A DNA stretch of 5,957 nucleotides from JAKPKF01 sp964579365 (GTDB lineage: Bacteria > Patescibacteriota > Dojkabacteria > SC72). The position numbers and the translations under genes were made by a program. Positions 1-3,882 of this stretch are shown here, piece by piece. Within the stretch, counting starts at the first letter, position 1. Every line of letters starts with the position of its first letter. The notes beneath the pieces are model-generated. The model was not told where the DNA came from. It did no database searches and saw only the letters and a list, made by a program, of their open reading frames with translations. The DNA lies in the NCBI GenBank assembly GCA_964579365.1, contig CAZOFW010000030.1, positions 1 to 5,957 on the forward strand, read 5' to 3'.

Positions 1-471
1 ACTCTAGACAAAGAACAAGCACCATACTTTGTAATTGCAGGAGGTAAATTTGAAGACAAAACAAAACCAGAAATTAAAGAACTCTACGACATAATTGAAA
101 AAAATAATATCCAAGACAAAGTAATATTTACAGGCTTCTACAAAGATGAAGACAAATACTCTCTACTACACAACTCATTTGCGTTCATACATCTCTCTAT
201 TGCAGAAGGATTTGGTATAGCACCAATAGAAGCAATGAGATCTAAAACCCCAACCATATTACACAGAAGTCCTGTATATCTAGAACTCTTCTCAGAAGTA
301 TCTGTAATGGTAGATGGAAACAATCCAGAACTAGTTGGATGTGCAATTAAGGACATATATATGAATGAAGATAAATACAAAGAACTAGTAGAAAAAGCAT
401 ACACACTCTCCCAGCAATATACATGGGAGAAAAGTGCTGAGATAACCCATGGAGTATTTGAGAAGATATAG
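1..471 (+). CDS. Glycosyltransferase family 4 (GT-B fold), C-terminal part, 5' truncated by the window edge
   Basis: Frame 1 is open from the first base to a TAG at 469-471 and gives 156 residues of the donor-binding half of a GT4 glycosyltransferase. The visible pattern is typical of the family: a strand reading FVIAGG (residues 10-15), VIFTGFYKDED (41-51) at the entry to the second Rossmann domain, and the signature EGFGIAPIEAM (69-79). In that signature E69 and E77 form the E-x7-E pair that in this family contacts the nucleotide-sugar. TWEKSA near the end (141-146) matches the usual C-terminal helix. Such enzymes move a sugar from an NDP-sugar to a lipid or glycan acceptor at the cytoplasmic face, usually for surface polysaccharide or glycolipid synthesis; the donor and acceptor cannot be read from this half. 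The N-terminal acceptor domain lies outside the window. The next gene starts 48 bases downstream with its own promoter-like box, so an operon with it is not obvious. Confidence 0.9.
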   Translation, partial: TLDKEQAPYFVIAGGKFEDKTKPEIKELYDIIEKNNIQDKVIFTGFYKDEDKYSLLHNSFAFIHLSIAEGFGIAPIEAMRSKTPTILHRSPVYLELFSEVSVMVDGNNPELVGCAIKDIYMNEDKYKELVEKAYTLSQQYTWEKSAEITHGVFEKI

Positions 472-503
472 TTATTAAATTTCATTATTCCCTAAATATT
501 TTT

Positions 504-512
504 TGTTAAACT
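504..512 (+). promoter_or_regulatory. Possible extended -10 promoter for the DUF3800 gene
   Basis: TGTTAAACT reads as an extended -10 box: TG (504-505), one spacer base, then TAAACT (507-512), four of six matches to TATAAT. Transcription would start near 519, one base before the ATG at 520, giving an essentially leaderless mRNA. No convincing -35 box was seen. The box is weak and the region is AT-rich, so chance is possible. Confidence 0.3.
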
Positions 513-519
513 CCTATCT

Positions 520-1170
520 ATGATTATATTCATAGATGAATCTGGGGATCCAGGAGTAGATGTTAAGAAGGGTGCCAGCCCTTATCTTGTTTTTTCTACG
601 GTCATTTTTGAAAAAGAATCGGATATAGCAGAAATTCAAGCCAAGATGTCGAAATATAGACAAAAGATTGGCTATTCATCTTCATACGAATTCAAATTTA
701 GAAAAAGCAGGAAGAAAATAATAATAGGACTACTAAACTCTGTTAAATCTTGTAATTTTAGAATAAGATCTTTGATTGTAAATAAAAGAAGCTTAAAATT
801 CAGTAAGAAAGTAAGTAGTAAGGGAATTTATAATTCTTTATTATCATTACTTCTTGATAAGTGCCTAAGAAAGAAGGGGAATGTAAGAATAAGATTAGAT
901 GGAAAGGCAGAAAGAGAATTGCAGAAAAGCATAAGATCTTTTATAAAAAGATATCTTCGTGCAAAAGGCAAGGATGTAAGGTTAGATTTTAAAATTATAA
1001 ATTCAAAAAACGACGATATAATTCAATTAACAGATATTATTGTTGGCAGTATAGCAAGAAGCTATATGGAAAATAAAAAAGATTCCGCAAGATACAAAAT
1101 AATAATAGAAAAACAAATAGAGTTAGAATGGATTTTGGAAAAAGGCGATCTGGAGCCTATTCTGAAATAA
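520..1170 (+). CDS. DUF3800 domain protein, possible RNase H-like nuclease
   Basis: This 216-residue protein covers a whole DUF3800 domain. It opens with MIIFIDESGDPG, in which D6 and E7 belong to the family's hallmark DES motif. Other polar positions that look family-conserved are E57-x-K59 (EFK), D127 in RLDGKAE, and QLTD (169-172) followed by IIVGSIAR, matching the usual QLADLIAGA-like C-terminal motif. The spaced acidic residues on predicted strands resemble a metal-dependent RNase H-like active site. The family's biochemical role is not firmly established, and activity here is inference. Lys and Arg are abundant, which would suit nucleic-acid binding. There is no signal peptide or membrane segment, so it should be cytoplasmic. 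The gene stands alone between envelope genes. Its leucine codons are mainly TTA with no CTC among 20, whereas the next gene uses CTC for 9 of 23, suggesting separate ancestry. No Shine-Dalgarno precedes the ATG; this start is chosen because the DES motif normally sits at the extreme N terminus. Confidence 0.85.
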   Translation: MIIFIDESGDPGVDVKKGASPYLVFSTVIFEKESDIAEIQAKMSKYRQKIGYSSSYEFKFRKSRKKIIIGLLNSVKSCNFRIRSLIVNKRSLKFSKKVSSKGIYNSLLSLLLDKCLRKKGNVRIRLDGKAERELQKSIRSFIKRYLRAKGKDVRLDFKIINSKNDDIIQLTDIIVGSIARSYMENKKDSARYKIIIEKQIELEWILEKGDLEPILK

Positions 1171-1215
1171 ATTCAGAAACGCACACCTGTAAGGCGACAG
1201 TTCGGACTCCAGATC
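1147..1215 (+). other. Branched inverted-repeat structure at the 3' end of the DUF3800 gene (candidate structured RNA or terminator)
   Basis: GATCTGGAG (1147-1155) pairs perfectly with CTCCAGATC (1207-1215). Two more base pairs (CC 1156-1157 with GG 1204-1205) can stack on it if A1206 is bulged. Inside lie two hairpins: TTCTGAA (1160-1166) with TTCAGAA (1172-1178), whose five-base loop holds the DUF3800 stop codon (1168-1170), and CTGT (1187-1190) with ACAG (1197-1200) around the loop AAGGCG. CGC (1180-1182) could pair with GCG (1194-1196) of that loop as a pseudoknot. AAGGCGA occurs twice (1142-1148 and 1191-1197). The closing stem is followed by TTTT (1216-1219). The pairing is plain in the sequence. 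Whether it is a terminator, an mRNA-stabilising 3' end, an independent RNA or a DNA site is not decided. It is not a tRNA. Confidence 0.5.
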
Positions 1216-1233
1216 TTTTCATCTGTATTATAT

Positions 1234-1243
1234 CCATATATGG
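1234..1243. repeat. 10-bp perfect palindrome touching a -10 box
   Basis: CCATATATGG is a perfect palindrome ending directly at the -10-like TATATT (1244-1249). Its position would suit an operator for a dimeric regulator of the DUF456 gene. Short AT-rich palindromes are common by chance, and no second copy was noticed in the window. Confidence 0.25.
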
Positions 1244-1249
1244 TATATT
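1241..1249 (+). promoter_or_regulatory. Possible extended -10 promoter for the DUF456 gene
   Basis: TGGTATATT is an extended -10 (TG, G, TATATT) differing in one base from TGGTATAAT in front of secA. The predicted start near 1256 leaves a leader of about 26 bases before the ATG at 1282. No clear -35 was seen at the usual spacing. It follows the inverted-repeat element of the DUF3800 gene, fitting an independent transcription unit. Confidence 0.4.
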
Positions 1250-1281
1250 ATGTAAATATATCATCATGAAATCTTCATAAA

Positions 1282-1770
1282 ATGGAAATAATTAACATCA
1301 TAATATATGTTCTCCTAGGCATCGTATCCCTTGCAGGCCTTGTTCTTGTTGTTATAAATCTCCCTGGTATCTGGCTCATATACATCTCTACCATTATTCT
1401 CGCAGTAATGGATAAATTTGAGAATATTACCCCATTAATTTTGGTTATAGTTTTCCTTCTCTGTCTCCTCTCTACACTCTCAGACAATATAGCTGCAGCA
1501 CTAGGAGCAAAGAAAATGGGAGGAAGTGGCTGGGGAATTGCAGGTGCAATAATTGGAGGATTAGTTGGAATGGTAGTTGGTGGAATAGCAGGAATGTTTC
1601 TTGGACCACTACTCGGAGCAACAATATTTGAAATAATATTCGCACATAAAAATGCAACTCAAGGTGTAAAAGCAGGCCTTGGAACATTCATAGGAATAAT
1701 ATTCAGCATAATCTTTAGATTTAGCTTAAGTGTAGCTATCATAATCTTTGCCATATCTCGTGTACTGTAA
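1282..1770 (+). CDS. DUF456 family small integral membrane protein
   Basis: A 162-residue, very hydrophobic and glycine-rich protein that matches DUF456 along its whole length. Visible landmarks in order are an N-terminal membrane segment (about 5-25), the NLPG motif (26-29) followed by a second segment (30-47), a third segment (50-66) running into the LSDNIAAALGAKKMGGSGWG region (66-85), a Gly-rich segment with GAIIGGLVG and GPLLGA (88-113) and E117, then VKAGLGT (129-135) and a final hydrophobic stretch to residue 158. Family members are inner-membrane proteins of unknown function; the small-residue repeats suggest tightly packed helices. The ATG lies one base after the stop of a possible four-codon ORF (1266-1280), and no Shine-Dalgarno is present. 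The last 112 bases overlap the convergent minus-strand gene, so the two transcripts are complementary at their ends. Leu codon CTC is frequent (9 of 23), unlike in the preceding gene. Confidence 0.88.
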   Translation: MEIINIIIYVLLGIVSLAGLVLVVINLPGIWLIYISTIILAVMDKFENITPLILVIVFLLCLLSTLSDNIAAALGAKKMGGSGWGIAGAIIGGLVGMVVGGIAGMFLGPLLGATIFEIIFAHKNATQGVKAGLGTFIGIIFSIIFRFSLSVAIIIFAISRVL

Positions 1771-2300
1771 CTAACCCATACATTACCAAACACATCCTCC
1801 CTTATAGTAGTAACATTTCTCTTCCTCACTAAATCATCTAAAAATATTTCTTCCATCTCGCCACTCTCTACAGAGATTTTGTAAAAATGTTTTTCTAAGA
1901 AATCTACGGCAGTAGTAGCTACAATCATATTGTTATCAAGATACAAAGGACGAATAGTCTCAAAAAACTGAAACTCTTTTACAACATCCCTTTCCTCATC
2001 AAGCACAGTAAACTTAGTAGAAAATTCATCCTCGCTATCAATTATGTAATGCTCAATCCTACAAAATAACAAACCATTATCATATCCAACAAACTCGTTA
2101 CCACCTCTCTCTCCAAGCTTCTTAATATCCTTACTCAATACATCAAGTTGTAAAATATCTTTCTCATTTACAAGCAAAACTTTTTGGGGAACAAGCTCAA
2201 TTACCTGTTGTACTTCAACAATATTTGGCAACATGTATTCTATCCTCTCCTGTGAGAACAAAGAGAAGAGGAGATAGATAATCATTTTTAAATATTCCAT
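1659..2300 (-). CDS. Unrecognised, probably exported 213-residue protein
   Basis: I do not recognise a family. Residues 5-17 (KMIIYLLFSLFSQ) look like a short Sec signal or anchor: one Lys, then a hydrophobic run. The rest alternates hydrophobic and polar residues as in beta sheet, with stretches such as LDNNMIVATT (121-130), FYKISVESGEMEEI (139-152) and EDVFGNVWVSYST (168-180) that recall blades of a beta-propeller; this is only a resemblance. The ATG at 2298-2300 lies 15 bases after the stop of the M23 peptidase gene, so the two are very probably one operon and may act together outside the membrane. Residues 177-213 are read antisense to the DUF456 gene, and this tail, rich in Ile, Met, Lys and Asn, may be only a read-through extension; the ancestral protein may have been longer or ended differently. 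The stop is TGA, whereas the other four visible stops are TAA or TAG. Confidence 0.65.
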   Translation of the reverse strand: MEYLKMIIYLLFSLFSQERIEYMLPNIVEVQQVIELVPQKVLLVNEKDILQLDVLSKDIKKLGERGGNEFVGYDNGLLFCRIEHYIIDSEDEFSTKFTVLDEERDVVKEFQFFETIRPLYLDNNMIVATTAVDFLEKHFYKISVESGEMEEIFLDDLVRKRNVTTIREDVFGNVWVSYSTRDMAKIMIATLKLNLKIMLNIIPMNVPRPAFTP

Positions 2301-2315
2301 ACTTAAACAACTAAA

Positions 2316-3824
2316 TTAATATCCAGGATGAGGATTATCTCCACTTAACCTTCCTGGTATGTACTTTGCATTTAATGTAACAACCTTGCTCCAATCTGTA
2401 TTAATGTAATCTACTGGATTAACATGAGTACTCTGACTCCTACCTTTTCTAGTCTCAAAATGCAGATGGTAACCAAGCTTTTGACAATTCCAAGCACCAG
2501 AATTACCACTAACACCAACAATCTGCCCCTTCTTCACCCTGTTTCCTGTGTTTACAGAAGTTTTTTCTAAATGGAAATATGTTGTGTACATACCATTGTC
2601 TTGCTTGATGAGGAGATAGTTGCCACCAGAGAAACACTTCCCATTGTAACTATCCCAACCCTTACCAACTACGGTACCATTGTAAACAGCCAAAACATTC
2701 TCTCTTGTTGCTCCAAAATCTATACCCTTGTGTGGCTTTTGAAATGCAGTATTCCCATGCCACTGTGTAACCCCAATTACCTTACTAAAAGGAAAAGAGA
2801 ATGGTTTCTTTGGACTAGAGATATTCTTCGGATCTAGAGAGTAGGAACCTCCACCAGAAATTGAGATATTAAACTGAGATATATTTACAGAATATCTAAA
2901 CCTCATTCTTAGATTTTCTTTTTTACGGAAATATCCCGCAACAAGAGTAAATTGTTCATCATCCCTTATGTAGGACTGGATTGGAATATATGAATCGCCT
3001 TGGTATATATTGAAGAAGATATTTGGTTCAACAGTAATATCGTGTGTAGTTACTAATTGCTCCGCACATTTAAACAAAGAGCTTGGTTTGAGGATATCTC
3101 TCTTACACTTGTATTCATCTACCACGATAGCAATGTCATCTAGAAACTTGCCCTTAACAACTACACTGTATTCATCTACAAAAGGATACTGCACAATCTC
3201 TTGTAGCTGGAGAGATGGAATTTTACATGACACAATCTCACTTTTACCCTTTAGATATTTAAACCTACATACAACCTCTTCCTTACTTACACCCAAAACA
3301 GAAGCTGTGGAGGTATCCCACTCCATATGTTCCTCCTCATTCTTTGGTATTTCTACAACCTTCTTAATTGTTTTAATCTTCTCTTTTGGTTTTTCGATGG
3401 GTTTAGGTTTCTCCTCTTCTTTTGGTTTAGGTTCAGGGTTAGGCTCAGGTTCAGGTATTTCCTCCTGAGGAAGATTTTTATTTACACTAAATCTCCTAGC
3501 CTCAGTTATATATGGATATGTACCGTCAAAAGAGTCTTTCCTAGAGTACAAAATTCTCCAAGCAAAAACACTGTAATTGGAAAGAGGACGAGTATGCTCT
3601 GTATTGTTACCAATAGGTATTAACATATACATGGACCAATTAAGGTAGAAGGCAACATCCAATCTGTAGATATATTCGTTCTGTGTATCTGTGTTTTCCC
3701 ATTTGAAAGTAACAACTCTGTCGGTTAGATACTCATCTTTCTGTGGAGATATGAGGAGTACCTCTGCAGAACAAGCCGTTGTAAAAAGGAAGAAAAAAAG
3801 AAGAGAGAACAATATTTTGTACAT
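2316..3824 (-). CDS. Secreted M23 (LytM/lysostaphin-type) zinc metallopeptidase
   Basis: A 502-residue protein from the ATG at 3822-3824. Residues 1-20 form a signal peptide (MYKILFSLLFFFLFTTACSA); cleavage after CSA or lipidation at C18 are both possible, the lipobox being imperfect. Residues 22-113 look like an Ig/fibronectin-type beta domain with FKWEN and FAWRI. A Pro/Glu/Lys-rich linker follows (119-160), then an unrecognised beta-rich region (about 180-325) with four cysteines. The M23 domain occupies about 350-475 and is complete: HKGID (H365, D369), the HL pair (H418) and HLHFE (H453, H455). C397 and C447 could form a disulfide. The family cleaves peptide cross-links of peptidoglycan; here the likely role is wall remodelling outside the cytoplasmic membrane. 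An upstream ATG at 3935 would add 37 residues but would put the start inside secA and place the signal peptide internally, so it is rejected. The 213-residue exported protein is encoded 15 bases downstream. Confidence 0.9.
   Translation of the reverse strand: MYKILFSLLFFFLFTTACSAEVLLISPQKDEYLTDRVVTFKWENTDTQNEYIYRLDVAFYLNWSMYMLIPIGNNTEHTRPLSNYSVFAWRILYSRKDSFDGTYPYITEARRFSVNKNLPQEEIPEPEPNPEPKPKEEEKPKPIEKPKEKIKTIKKVVEIPKNEEEHMEWDTSTASVLGVSKEEVVCRFKYLKGKSEIVSCKIPSLQLQEIVQYPFVDEYSVVVKGKFLDDIAIVVDEYKCKRDILKPSSLFKCAEQLVTTHDITVEPNIFFNIYQGDSYIPIQSYIRDDEQFTLVAGYFRKKENLRMRFRYSVNISQFNISISGGGSYSLDPKNISSPKKPFSFPFSKVIGVTQWHGNTAFQKPHKGIDFGATRENVLAVYNGTVVGKGWDSYNGKCFSGGNYLLIKQDNGMYTTYFHLEKTSVNTGNRVKKGQIVGVSGNSGAWNCQKLGYHLHFETRKGRSQSTHVNPVDYINTDWSKVVTLNAKYIPGRLSGDNPHPGY
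3345..3470 (-). repeat. Low-complexity Pro/Glu/Lys-rich coding stretch
   Basis: Residues 119-160 of the M23 peptidase are nearly all Pro, Glu and Lys with imperfect PEPEPNPEPKP and KPKPIEKPKEK units; at the DNA level this gives short GGTTTAGG/GGTTCAGG-like repeats on the plus strand. Such segments are extended, flexible spacers that hold a catalytic domain away from the membrane or span the wall. The length could vary between strains by repeat slippage. Confidence 0.7.
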
Positions 3825-3830
3825 ACTAAA

Positions 3831-3836
3831 AATATA
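3831..3836 (-). promoter_or_regulatory. Possible -10 box of the M23 peptidase operon
   Basis: On the minus strand TATATT spans 3836 down to 3831. With the usual -7 position for its last base, transcription would start at 3824, the A of the chosen ATG, giving a leaderless mRNA. The box lies in an alternating AT tract, so its register is uncertain, and no good -35 was found. Confidence 0.3.
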
Positions 3837-3865
3837 TATTTTGAAGATGAAAAATCTCTGAATGA

Positions 3866-3874
3866 TGGTATAAT
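3866..3874 (+). promoter_or_regulatory. Extended -10 promoter of secA
   Basis: TGGTATAAT combines a TG extension (3866-3867) with a perfect TATAAT (3869-3874). The predicted start is near 3881, two bases before the ATG at 3883, so the secA message would be almost leaderless. A TTGAAG (3841-3846) is present but 22 bases away, too far for a standard -35; extended -10 promoters can work without one. The box lies in the 58-base gap shared with the divergent M23 operon. Confidence 0.55.
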
Positions 3875-3882
3875 CAATTTCA

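Noticed and set aside
138..485. Minus-strand 115-codon open frame over the glycosyltransferase
   Set aside because: It is antisense to a segment with the GT4 E-x7-E signature on the plus strand.
472..519. Terminator after the glycosyltransferase because of the TTTTTT run at about 499-504
   Set aside because: No GC-containing hairpin precedes the T run.
1147..1215. tRNA-like appearance: 7-bp-compatible end stem and a TTCGGAC stretch near the 3' end
   Set aside because: The T-arm does not form (1192-1208 lacks five pairs and the loop lacks TTCRA), and there is no D-arm or anticodon arm in the right place on either strand.
1147..1215. Known small self-cleaving ribozyme (hammerhead, twister, twister-sister, pistol)
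   Set aside because: The conserved core sequences I remember for these classes are not present, though a branched fold with a possible pseudoknot is.
1659..1661. TGA read as glycine (code 25), which would extend the minus-strand gene further
   Set aside because: SecA and the other genes encode glycine with GGN and contain no in-frame TGA; continued translation would only be antisense to DUF456.
3010..3623. Plus-strand open frames inside the peptidase gene, rich in Ser, Phe and Leu
   Set aside because: They are antisense shadows of the Pro/Glu/Lys-rich linker and show no domain features.
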